NCBI GenBank assembly: GCA_959347345.1
Contig: OY365738.1
Span: forward strand, 1 to 64,000
DNA from: an uncultured Amylibacter sp.
Lineage (GTDB): Bacteria > Pseudomonadota > Alphaproteobacteria > Rhodobacterales > Rhodobacteraceae
DNA length: 64,000 nucleotides
Direction: 5' to 3'
Shown here in pieces: positions 36,234 through 44,601 of this stretch; positions within the stretch are counted from its first letter, which is position 1; every line of letters starts with the position of its first letter. The notes beneath the pieces are model-generated. The model had not been told where the DNA came from, did not search any database, and saw nothing but the letters and a program-made list of their open reading frames with translations. A program made the translations under genes and the position numbers.

Positions 36234-36967
36234 TTTGTGTCCTCTTTCCTAAATCGTTTGATAATAATTGGCAAAACTGCCAGAATACAGAGCCCGATAA
36301 TCGGCCCCAGAATGTAAGGTTCAAAAATAATCCCCAGATTGGGGTCTTCACCACGGGCGAAAACTCCGCCCAAACCCGCGCCCACGGCAGTATAAACAAA
36401 ACTGCCCGGCATAATACCGAAAAACGTGGTTAGGGCAAAATTGCGCAAGCCAACACCCAGAAACGCGGGCGCGAGGTTGGCAACAAAAAACGGCACAGCA
36501 GGGACAAGCCGCATCAAAAACAAATAGCTGATTTCGTTATCGCGCAGTCCTTGTTCCATACGGGTCATCAAACCCGCGTTGCCTTTTGTATTCAGTCGTT
36601 TATGCAAGGCATCGCCCGCGCCCATTTTCGCCGCCATAAAAATACCGCATGCGCCGATGGTCGCGGCTATCACAACGAAAAATCCCCCAGGAAATAGCCC
36701 GAATAAAAATCCACCTGTTAGGGTCATTAACGCCCCACCGGGCAGGGAAAACGCAACCACTAGGATATAGGCGAGCATAAAAACCAGCACCGCCAGCAGA
36801 TAATTATTATCCCGCCAGTCTATTAAAAAGGTGCGGTTATCACGCAGGGTATCAAAGCTGAGCACATCGCGTAGCAGAAAAAACCCCGCCAGCGCAACAA
36901 TAAGAATCACGATAAGGGGAATCATGCGTTTTAACGCGCCCGATTCGGTTTTTTTGGGAGAGGTCAT
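36230..36967 (-). CDS. TVP38/TMEM64 (DedA-like) membrane protein
   Basis: A 245-residue protein with about six hydrophobic segments. The SNARE-associated/VTT core reads SLPGGALMTLTGGFLFGLFPG, split here around residue 75-95, followed by FLMRLVPAVPFFVANLAPAFL. Its ATG upstream and the 4-bp overlap with the flavoprotein gene make a coupled pair. Family members are thought to move lipids across membranes. The pair may act in membrane redox or lipid homeostasis (inference). Confidence 0.84.
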   Translation of the reverse strand: MTSPKKTESGALKRMIPLIVILIVALAGFFLLRDVLSFDTLRDNRTFLIDWRDNNYLLAVLVFMLAYILVVAFSLPGGALMTLTGGFLFGLFPGGFFVVIAATIGACGIFMAAKMGAGDALHKRLNTKGNAGLMTRMEQGLRDNEISYLFLMRLVPAVPFFVANLAPAFLGVGLRNFALTTFFGIMPGSFVYTAVGAGLGGVFARGEDPNLGIIFEPYILGPIIGLCILAVLPIIIKRFRKEDTK

Positions 36968-37157
36968 GCCGTGGTTTCCTTAGGATATAGTCTTTAACGC
37001 GAATGCGTTGGGCTGATTTCGTATGATTCGCCAAGATTTACCACATAACCCGCGTTATTCCCACTTTAATTTGTTGCTTTTTCTTAACAATCGGTGAAAA
37101 AAATCCATAATTTCCGCGATTTTTAAAAGAATCCCAAACAAATCCCAGAAAACAGGC

Positions 37158-37186
37158 TTGACAAAATCGCAAATCCTCTTTAATTG
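37158..37186 (+). promoter_or_regulatory. Predicted rpmH-rnpA-yidD promoter
   Basis: TTGACA at 37158-37163 and a TTTAAT/TTAATT -10 near 37179-37185. The start of rpmH is about 28 bp downstream, so the leader is short. Confidence 0.55.
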
Positions 37187-37212
37187 GGGATAAATCTTGA
37201 AGGAGACCTCTT

Positions 37213-37347
37213 ATGAAACGGACATTCCAACCCAGCAACCTTGTGCGCAAGCACCGTCACGGGTTTCGCTCTCGTATGGCGACAAAAAACGGTCGGCGGA
37301 TTTTGAACCGTCGGCGGGCGCAGGGGCGTAAGAACCTTTGCGCATAG
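37213..37347 (+). CDS. rpmH: Large ribosomal subunit protein bL34
   Basis: A 44-residue basic ribosomal protein: [18 protein letters not shown] followed by the [20 protein letters not shown] core. AAGGAG lies 8 bp before the ATG. It opens the normal rpmH-rnpA-yidD order. It is too short for many gene finders. Confidence 0.97.
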   Translation: MKRTFQPSNLVRKHRHGFRSRMATKNGRRILNRRRAQGRKNLCA

Positions 37348-37394
37348 CGCAGGGGGCTGTATCCCGCAGCCCTGTATCGCAAAGCCCAGTTCCA

Positions 37395-39128
37395 ATGGTC
37401 GAGCTAACATCGCTTAAGAAACGTTATGATTTCCTTGCCTGTGCTAAGGCGAATCGCGTGCGCTCGCAGGGGTTTTACCTGCAAGCACAGCCACGCGGCG
37501 ATGATGATGCACGGATTCACTTTGGGCTGACATGCTCGCGTAAGGTGGGCGATGCGGTTGTGCGTAATCGGGCGAAACGCCGTTTGCGACAGGCCGCGTG
37601 TAGCGTATTGCCCGAATGTGGGCGGGCTGGTTGGAATTATGTTTTGATTGGATTGGCAGAGGCAACGGTGATTCGCGATTGGGATGCGTTGTTGGAGGAT
37701 TTGCGCAAGGCGGTAAAGCGGATTCACGATATGCCGATTGAGGAAGAAGAGGTTGTGGCGGTGGCGAAACCCTATAAGAAACCCGCGCCCCGTACCTATA
37801 AACGCACGGGTGAGCATACGGGGGAATGGACAGAGCCCGCGCCAGAGGGGGATTATAAGCCCAAGCCGCGTAGTGATTCGCGTGGTGATTCTAGGAGAGA
37901 TTCGGGACGGGAGTCTGGACGCGATTCGCGCAGAGATTCAGGGCACGACTGGGATGAAACAAAATACAAACAAACGGCAGAGCAACCCATCACGCAATCG
38001 ATGGACTCGACAGAGAAACCAGCAGAAAAATCAGTAGAAAAATCAATGGACACACAGACTTACCAACCAACGCACTCTTTGCCCGATAGCCGTACGCGTA
38101 GCATAACCCGTGGCTGGACCGACAGCCGAACCAGTGGCGGTTGGACGGACAACCGCACCTATAAAACCGACTATGATGATGAACCGCAGGAGGAACGCAA
38201 ATCCGAAGAACGGGGCGAACGTTCAGGTGGCGGGCGTGACGGCGGGCGAGATGGTCGGCGTGATAGCAAACCACGCGGGCGTGACGGTGGGCGCGATGGC
38301 GGGCGCAATGATTGGAAACCACGGGGAAGACCCGATGACAGACGCGATGATAGAAGAGACGACAAACCAAGAGGCGGTGGCTGGAAAGGCAAACCTTCAG
38401 GCGACCGCACCGACTGGAAACCACGCGGGCGACCCGATGATAGAAGAGACGATAGGCGAGACGATAAACCAAGAGGCGACCGCCCAAGCGGTGGTGGCTG
38501 GAAAGGCAAACCCTCAGGCGACCGCACAGATTGGAAACCGCGCGGGCGACCCGATGACAGAAGAGACGACAGGCGAGACGATAAACCAAGAGGCGACCGC
38601 CCAAGCGGTGGTGGCTGGAAGGGAAAACCCTCTGGCGACCGCACTGATTGGAAACCACGCGGAAGACCCGATGACAGAAGAGACGACAGGCGCGATGACA
38701 AACCAAGAGGCGACCGTCCAAGAGAAGGCGGTTGGAAAGGCAAACCATCAGGCGAGCGTACAGACTGGAAACTACGGGGAAGACCAGATGATAGGCGTGA
38801 CGATAGACGCGATGACAAACCAAGAGGCGACCGCCCAAGAGAAGGCGGTTGGAAAGGCAAACCCTCTGGCGACCGTACCGACTGGAAACCACGTGGGCGA
38901 CCAGATGACAGAAGAGACGACAGGCGCGATGACAAGCCAAGTGGCGGTTGGAAACCCAAACCAGCGGGCGAGCGCAAATACGACCGTGACGGCAAACCGA
39001 CTGGCAGACCCCCAGGTAGACCGACTGGCAGACCGACAGGAAAACCCACAGGAAGACCGACTGGTAGACCATCAGGAAAACCCTCTGGTCAACGGACAAA
39101 AAGCCCCCCACGCAACCGAGACTCATGA
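37395..39128 (+). CDS. rnpA: RNase P protein component with a giant Arg/Asp/Gly repeat tail
   Basis: RnpA helps the RNase P RNA mature tRNA 5' ends. The folded part is residues 1-114 and is normal: [35 protein letters not shown] and RNRAKRRLR (57-65). The family is usually about 110-130 residues, but this frame runs on to 577. The tail starts with [15 protein letters not shown], passes through Asp/Arg/Ser runs, and then contains about five 39-residue repeats of the form [20 protein letters not shown] + RG(DRPSG)[12 protein letters not shown]. It ends in [17 protein letters not shown] repeats. No stop interrupts it, and it overlaps yidD by 4 bp. The start ATG 37395 is 48 bp after rpmH. Confidence 0.92.
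   Translation: MVELTSLKKRYDFLACAKANRVRSQGFYLQAQPRGDDDARIHFGLTCSRKVGDAVVRNRAKRRLRQAACSVLPECGRAGWNYVLIGLAEATVIRDWDALLEDLRKAVKRIHDMPIEEEEVVAVAKPYKKPAPRTYKRTGEHTGEWTEPAPEGDYKPKPRSDSRGDSRRDSGRESGRDSRRDSGHDWDETKYKQTAEQPITQSMDSTEKPAEKSVEKSMDTQTYQPTHSLPDSRTRSITRGWTDSRTSGGWTDNRTYKTDYDDEPQEERKSEERGERSGGGRDGGRDGRRDSKPRGRDGGRDGGRNDWKPRGRPDDRRDDRRDDKPRGGGWKGKPSGDRTDWKPRGRPDDRRDDRRDDKPRGDRPSGGGWKGKPSGDRTDWKPRGRPDDRRDDRRDDKPRGDRPSGGGWKGKPSGDRTDWKPRGRPDDRRDDRRDDKPRGDRPREGGWKGKPSGERTDWKLRGRPDDRRDDRRDDKPRGDRPREGGWKGKPSGDRTDWKPRGRPDDRRDDRRDDKPSGGWKPKPAGERKYDRDGKPTGRPPGRPTGRPTGKPTGRPTGRPSGKPSGQRTKSPPRNRDS
38310..38960 (+). repeat. Coding minisatellite inside rnpA (117-bp units)
   Basis: Unit starts: 38310 (102 bp, lacking five codons), 38412, 38529, 38646, 38763, and 38880 (partial). 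Units 2 and 3 differ at about nine sites and every difference I checked is synonymous. Examples are CCA/CCG, GAT/GAC, AAA/AAG and GGC/GGA. Confidence 0.85.
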
Positions 39129-39370
39129 CCCCCCTTGCCTTTATCCTTGCCTTGCCCATCCGCGCTTATCGCGTGATTTTCTCACCCATCGTTGGGCATA
39201 ATTGCCGATTTCAACCGACCTGTTCGGCCTATGGGTTAGAGGCTTTGGCAAAACACGGCGGTATTAAAGGCACATATCTAACGATAAAACGGATTTTGCG
39301 GTGCCATCCTATGGGCGGCGCGGGGCTTGACCCTGTACCAGACCCTCTGCGTGAAAAAAAGCACGATTAA
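39125..39370 (+). CDS. yidD: Membrane protein insertion efficiency factor YidD
   Basis: An 81-residue peripheral inner-membrane protein that assists YidC. The core [20 protein letters not shown] carries the two conserved Cys residues, with [16 protein letters not shown] after it. It starts at ATGA inside the rnpA stop. The usual next gene yidC is missing; element D follows instead. Confidence 0.95.
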   Translation: MTPLAFILALPIRAYRVIFSPIVGHNCRFQPTCSAYGLEALAKHGGIKGTYLTIKRILRCHPMGGAGLDPVPDPLREKKHD

Positions 39371-39934
39371 CAATTAGTGGGGGCTTTTGTGCATATAGAG
39401 CTTTTTCTTGCGAAAAAGCCCATACACAAAAGCCTTTGGTTATGCTTGGCAAGTATCTTTTAAATAAAATAACCATCGGTCATGTTTGGTACGGGTCGCG
39501 CGACCCCCCCGCGGACACGTCCGCTAAAATTATGAAACAATGCGGTCGTTTCCTAGAATTGTAGATTGTCCTAGATTAACTATTACCGATTCTGCCCTGC
39601 GGGTCTTCGTCATTTCTTCGAAATGCCGACCAGTCAAGAAGTGGCAAAAATATTAATCATTAATCGTTAATCGTTAATCGTTATTTAGGCTGTGCCTAGA
39701 TGCTCGGATAGGCTTTAGCCATAAAAACCCGTCCGCCAGCTCTCCGCAGGAGGGGTGGGCGGGCGGGCAACCGAAGATCGAGGGCGCAACAAAAAACCTC
39801 CGCTCTTAACCTCTAATAACCAATCATTCACAATTATTTAGCCCTTGCGGGTCTTCGTCATAACTTCGTTATGCCGACCAGTCAAGAAGTGGCAAAAACA
39901 TTCACCGTTAATCGTTAATCACTAATCGTTAAAT
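39371..39934 (+). mobile_element. Mosaic hairpin repeat element, copy D (compound)
   Basis: Starts with the long hairpin GGCTTTTGTGCATATAGAG...GCCTTT, whose inner stem is GCTTTTTC/GAAAAAGC. The module shared with copy B follows. Then come two mini-units, each GGGTCTTCGTCAT-hairpin-ATGCCGACCAGTCAAG: stem CATTTC/GAAATG at 39611-39625 and CATAAC/GTTATG at 39859-39873. Each is followed by TTAATCG-type heptamers. Between them lie GGCTTTAGCC and the CCCGTCC/GGGCGGG hairpin and end motif. It separates yidD from the convergent DUF1223 gene. Confidence 0.75.
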
Positions 39935-39942
39935 AGACAGGG

Positions 39943-40692
39943 CTATTCGCTCAACCGTCTTGCAATCAAAATAGATCCTTGCCCGCGATTTTGCACAATC
40001 ACAGCAACGGGTTCATCCCGCGTCAACATATGGCTTAGATTAATCTCAGACTCCCCGTCCCAATCGGCGATTTTCTCAATATGCGACACGACATTATTGT
40101 ATTCCATCTCCCGCCCGCTCAGCTCGCCACGTTCAATCGGCACAATCGTTTTGGGCTCAAAATGCACCAGATTCACATCAGACCGCCCCAAATTCCCACC
40201 CAAACTGGACAGCATAATGCTTAAAACATCATCATCGCGTTGTAAATGCAGAGTCGCTGGCTCTACCTGCTCGCGCGCCTGTTTGATTAAATCGCGCACC
40301 CGCGCAGGACTAGCGCCAACACCGCCCGCCACCTGACCAATGGCATGAACCACGGTTTGCGGGGTCACCAGAGTATATCGGCTGGGCAGCACTATATTAT
40401 AAATCTCTTGGCGTTCGGTATGTTTTGGGTCGGCCATTTCATCCTTCCAACCCAGATGATCCCAGTAATCCACGTGCAAACTGATACCAATCACATCGCT
40501 ATATTGTTCTAGGATTTTGCGAAACATCGCGTCGGCGGGCGGGCAGGACGAACACCCTTGGGAGGTGAATAATTCTACCACGACAACGGATTCGTCGGTT
40601 GTATCATCGGCGTAGGCTGGGGCTATAGCTGTTGCCATCGCGATAATGGTTGCGGTTATGATATATTTGAGCAGGTGGAGTTTATGTAACAT
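39943..40692 (-). CDS. DUF1223 thioredoxin-like exported protein
   Basis: A 249-residue protein. The N-terminal signal sequence of about 28 residues ends at AIAPAYA. The DUF1223 start VVVVELFTSQGCSSCPPADA has a CxxC motif in a thioredoxin-like fold, followed by ISLHVDYWDHLGWKD. Function is unknown; a periplasmic thiol role is plausible. It stands alone between element D and acnA. Confidence 0.85.
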   Translation of the reverse strand: MLHKLHLLKYIITATIIAMATAIAPAYADDTTDESVVVVELFTSQGCSSCPPADAMFRKILEQYSDVIGISLHVDYWDHLGWKDEMADPKHTERQEIYNIVLPSRYTLVTPQTVVHAIGQVAGGVGASPARVRDLIKQAREQVEPATLHLQRDDDVLSIMLSSLGGNLGRSDVNLVHFEPKTIVPIERGELSGREMEYNNVVSHIEKIADWDGESEINLSHMLTRDEPVAVIVQNRGQGSILIARRLSE

Positions 40693-40888
40693 GACCTATG
40701 CGTACCTTTTCTTTTGGCAAAATAATCTTTGCCTCTATCCTTTTATGGAAAAATAGATTCAAATGCCAATAAAGATTTCGCGAGCAGGGCGAAAAACGGC
40801 GAAATACACAAAGAATTGATGATTTAACGCGGAAAATGGGGGAAAACCCGAATAAAACTAAACATCACGGCTTTACCCAAAAACCCGC

Positions 40889-43582
40889 CTACCCCGCCTT
40901 TGCCAAATCGCGCAACACATAGTGCAACACCCCGCCATTGCGGACATAATCAATTTCAATCCCCGTATCTATGCGACAGGTTAATTCCACCTGTTTCACA
41001 TCACCATTGGCATAAGTAATACTACACGGCACCTTTGATAACGGCACCAAATCCCCCGCCAATCCAGCGATGCTAATCTGCTCATCGCCGCGAAGCCCCA
41101 GAGTCTTCCGCGTATCACCCGCGCTGAATTCAAACGGAATAACCCCCATGCCAACTAGGTTTGAACGATGAATCCGCTCAAAACTCTCTGCTATCACCGC
41201 TTTTACTCCTAACAACGCGGTCCCCTTAGCCGCCCAATCGCGCGAGCTACCCATACCGTATTGCTCGCCACCGATAACAACCAGAGGCACCCCGTCATTT
41301 TGAAACGCCATCGCCACATCAAAGATAGACTCCTGCTTGCCGTCCGCCCCGACGGTATAACCGCCCTCTACCCCATCCAGCATTTCATTCTTTATACGGA
41401 TATTGGCGAAAGTCCCACGCATCATCACCTCGTGATTGCCGCGCCTTGCGCCATAGGAATTGAACTCCCGCACAGGCACTTGACGGTTGTTCAAATACTG
41501 CCCCGCAGGGGTGGTTTCTTTGAACGAACCAGCAGGGCTGATATGGTCGGTGGTAATCATATCGCCCAATACCGCCAGAATCCGCGCGTTGTTAATGTCG
41601 GAGATAACCCCCGCCTCTGCCTTCATTCCCTTAAAATAAGGCGGATTTTGCACATAGGTGGAATTCACTGGCCAATCGTAAGTTTTCTCGGCACTGACCT
41701 TTACCGCCCGCCATTTGTCATCGCCCTTAAACACATCGGCGTATTTGCTGATAAAGGCATCACGGGTGACGGTGCGTTCGACCAGCTCTGCCACCTCTTG
41801 CGAGGTTGGCCAAATATCGCGCAAATACACATCGCGCCCGTTTTTATCCTGCCCCAAAGCGTCTTTTACCAAATCAATATCCATCGTCCCTGCGATAGCG
41901 TAAGCCACGACCAAAGGCGGGCTTGCCAGATAATTGGCGCGGACATCCGGACTAATCCGTCCTTCAAAATTACGGTTACCTGATAGCACCGATACGGCGA
42001 CCAAATCACCCTGGGCTATCGCGCCCGATAATTCGGTTTGAATCGGCCCCGAATTGCCGATACATGTCGTGCAACCATAGCCAACCAGATGAAACCCCAG
42101 TGCGTCCAAATCCTTTTGCAAATCGGCCGCTTCCAGATAGCTAGACACGACCTGCGAGCCAGGCGCAAGCGAGGTTTTCACCCAAGGTTTGCGGTTTAAT
42201 CCCAGTGCTGCCGCCTTTCGTGCAACCAGCCCCGCGCCTATCATAACATAGGGGTTAGAGGTATTGGTACAAGAGGTAATAGAGGCAATGACAATCTTAC
42301 CACTGTTCATTTTATACTCCTCACCCGCCACATCAACCTGTTTATCCATGGGGCGTTTGAAGGTATTTTTCATTTCATCCTGAAACGCGGTTTGCGCTTC
42401 GCTGAGCAAAACATAATCCTGCGGGCGTTTTGGACCAGAAATCGCGGGGACAATACTGCACATATCCAAATGCAGTTTATCGGTATAAATCGGGGCATAA
42501 TCGGCCCCACGCCACAATCCATTCGCTTTTGCGTAGGCTTTCACCAGGGCAATCCGTGTATCCTCACGCCCCGTATTTTTCAAATAACGCAAGGTTTCAT
42601 CGTCAATCGGGAAAAACCCGCAGGTCGCGCCGTATTCTGGTGCCATATTGGCAATGGTGGCGCGGTCTGCCAAGGGTAATTTATCCAGCCCTTTGCCGTA
42701 GAATTCCACGAATTTGCCAACCACACCTTTGGCGCGGAGCATCTCCACAACCTTTAGCACCAAATCCGTGCCAGTCGTGCCTTCGCCCATCTCACCTGTT
42801 AATTCGAACCCAACAACCTCTGGTATCAGCATAGAAATCGGCTGTCCTAGCATTGCCGCCTCAGCCTCTATCCCGCCGACTCCCCAACCCAAAACTGCCA
42901 CGCCATTAACCATAGTCGTATGGCTATCCGTGCCAACCAATGTATCGGGGTAGGCAACGGGTTTGCCGTTTTGATCGCTATCCGTCCAGACGGTTTGCGA
43001 TAGATATTCCAGATTTACTTGGTGGCAAATCCCTGTTCCGGGGGGAACAACCCTGAAATTATCAAAGGCTTTCTGCCCCCATTTTAGGAAACTATACCGT
43101 TCCATATTGCGTTCATATTCGCGTTCCACATTCATTTGAAACGCGCGAGGCGTGCCGAAAGCATCAATCATAACCGAATGGTCAATCACCAAATCAACGG
43201 GGTTCAGCGGATTGATTTTATCCGCATCCCCGCCCAAGGCGACTATCCCATCGCGCATCGCCGCCAAATCAACCACGGCTGGCACGCCTGTGAAGTCTTG
43301 CAATAAAATCCGTGCGGGGCGATAGGCGATTTCACGCGGGTTTTTACCCCCCTGTTTTGCCCAAAGAGCAAACGCCTTTATATCATCAAGGGAAATGGTT
43401 TTGCCGTTATCTTCAAAACGGAGCAGGTTTTCCAAAACCACACGCAAAACCGCGGGCAGGTTTGAAAAATCGCCAAGCCCCGCGTCCGTGGCCGCCTGTA
43501 TGGAATAATAATCAAACGAGTCGGTGCCAAGGGCTAGGGTTTTGCGGGTTTTTGCGGAATCTGTGCCGACGGTGATTGTCAT
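40889..43582 (-). CDS. acnA: Aconitate hydratase A
   Basis: Isomerises citrate and isocitrate in the TCA cycle using a [4Fe-4S] cluster. At 897 residues it is full length. DTLVGTDSHTTMVNG is near 205. The cluster cysteines lie in SITSCTNTSNP and GYGCTTCIGNSGP. The swivelling domain has GGEQYGMGSSRDWAAKG near residue 770. AcnA-type enzymes can also act as iron-sensing RNA-binding proteins. Confidence 0.97.
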   Translation of the reverse strand: MTITVGTDSAKTRKTLALGTDSFDYYSIQAATDAGLGDFSNLPAVLRVVLENLLRFEDNGKTISLDDIKAFALWAKQGGKNPREIAYRPARILLQDFTGVPAVVDLAAMRDGIVALGGDADKINPLNPVDLVIDHSVMIDAFGTPRAFQMNVEREYERNMERYSFLKWGQKAFDNFRVVPPGTGICHQVNLEYLSQTVWTDSDQNGKPVAYPDTLVGTDSHTTMVNGVAVLGWGVGGIEAEAAMLGQPISMLIPEVVGFELTGEMGEGTTGTDLVLKVVEMLRAKGVVGKFVEFYGKGLDKLPLADRATIANMAPEYGATCGFFPIDDETLRYLKNTGREDTRIALVKAYAKANGLWRGADYAPIYTDKLHLDMCSIVPAISGPKRPQDYVLLSEAQTAFQDEMKNTFKRPMDKQVDVAGEEYKMNSGKIVIASITSCTNTSNPYVMIGAGLVARKAAALGLNRKPWVKTSLAPGSQVVSSYLEAADLQKDLDALGFHLVGYGCTTCIGNSGPIQTELSGAIAQGDLVAVSVLSGNRNFEGRISPDVRANYLASPPLVVAYAIAGTMDIDLVKDALGQDKNGRDVYLRDIWPTSQEVAELVERTVTRDAFISKYADVFKGDDKWRAVKVSAEKTYDWPVNSTYVQNPPYFKGMKAEAGVISDINNARILAVLGDMITTDHISPAGSFKETTPAGQYLNNRQVPVREFNSYGARRGNHEVMMRGTFANIRIKNEMLDGVEGGYTVGADGKQESIFDVAMAFQNDGVPLVVIGGEQYGMGSSRDWAAKGTALLGVKAVIAESFERIHRSNLVGMGVIPFEFSAGDTRKTLGLRGDEQISIAGLAGDLVPLSKVPCSITYANGDVKQVELTCRIDTGIEIDYVRNGGVLHYVLRDLAKAG

Positions 43583-43607
43583 TTTTTGCTTTCTTTGTTT
43601 TTTTGTG

Positions 43608-44480
43608 TTAATTATTATTGGCTGGTTCTGCCACTGGTGGTTCTACCAAAAACCCCCCGCCGAGGCTGTATCTTGTGCCAGACCGACTATGACTGGCAAA
43701 AACACCAACCGCACCATCCTCCCCAATACGCCCGATAATGGGGGCTTCAAACTCCCTACTGCTTCCACTTGGGGTAAAAATGGCTTTACCATCTGTAATC
43801 CTATTGCCACCGAATTTTCCTTCTATTTGCAACCTTGCGCCATTAAACCTTTCATCCGCATCTATTTCTTTGTCGTTAAAATTAATGTTGAGGGTAATCG
43901 GCTGTTCCGTTATTGATTCACTTAATGGGGGCGGGTCTCGTACTTCGGTAGTTGCGGGCGGGAACGCGAGGAATCGGAGGGTATATTGACCCGTAAAAGT
44001 CGCCCTTGTCGTTGTTGCGTCCAAAGCAGGGCCAACATCGGTTGTTTCAAACAGACCAACCACGCTATGGGCGTAGTTTTCGGTTGAATCCGCAACAAAG
44101 GTCATCAAAAACCCCGCACGTTCGTCCAAGCCTCCGCCACCATTTTCGCCTTTTAATGTAAGGGTTTGCACATCCGCACCCCGAGGGATATTAAAAGAAA
44201 TCTCCCTTAAATAATTCTCACCCAAGCGCAAAAATTGCAAATCCTTTATGGCATCTGCTTCTGCCGAAATAACCGCGATTTGGCTTTGAATATCGGCAGG
44301 CACATCGTCAATAACACGCGAGGTAAAAGTAGGCGGGGGGGGCGGAGGAGTAAAAGTAGGCAAAGCCCCCGATTTTTTCCCACCACAGGCGGTTATCATA
44401 AAAACGCTTGCCAGCAAAACAACGGGCAGCAAAACAGGGGTAAGGCGTAGAAAAACCAAGGGTTTATTCGTTTGGGTCAT
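43608..44480 (-). CDS. Surface-lipoprotein candidate with transferrin-binding-like barrel
   Basis: A 290-residue lipoprotein. The signal (LLPVVLLASVFMITACGG) ends in a lipobox with Cys near residue 32, followed by a PTFTPPPPPPTFTS proline run. The C-terminal half has paired strands such as TFTGQYTLRFLAF, ADERFNGARLQIEGKFGG and IIGRIGEDGAVGVFASHS. This pattern, a strand then GxxGxF, resembles TbpB-like Slam-dependent barrels. No receptor gene is next to it, so the ligand is unknown. Family assignment is moderate. Confidence 0.55.
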   Translation of the reverse strand: MTQTNKPLVFLRLTPVLLPVVLLASVFMITACGGKKSGALPTFTPPPPPPTFTSRVIDDVPADIQSQIAVISAEADAIKDLQFLRLGENYLREISFNIPRGADVQTLTLKGENGGGGLDERAGFLMTFVADSTENYAHSVVGLFETTDVGPALDATTTRATFTGQYTLRFLAFPPATTEVRDPPPLSESITEQPITLNINFNDKEIDADERFNGARLQIEGKFGGNRITDGKAIFTPSGSSREFEAPIIGRIGEDGAVGVFASHSRSGTRYSLGGGFLVEPPVAEPANNN

Positions 44481-44601
44481 AAGTTTAATCCTATGTTATA
44501 TGGTTATTAGCGGCTCTTTGTCCGCATGTAAGGTCACTTTACACATTCTTGGGGGCAGTTTCAAGCGTAATTATGCATAATCACGCAAAATTGGCGGATT
44601 T

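Noticed and set aside
37990..39159. Two long antisense open frames (389 and 292 residues) opposite the rnpA tail
   Set aside because: Composition of Arg, Ser, Leu, Cys and His is a shadow of the repeat; no ribosome binding site or family motif.
38110..39201. Long open frame overlapping rnpA in another forward frame
   Set aside because: It is open only because the 117-bp repeat lacks stops in all frames. Substitutions between units are synonymous in the rnpA frame and change residues here.
40693..40888. Gap between the DUF1223 and acnA genes
   Set aside because: No RNA gene, repeat or clear promoter could be recognised.
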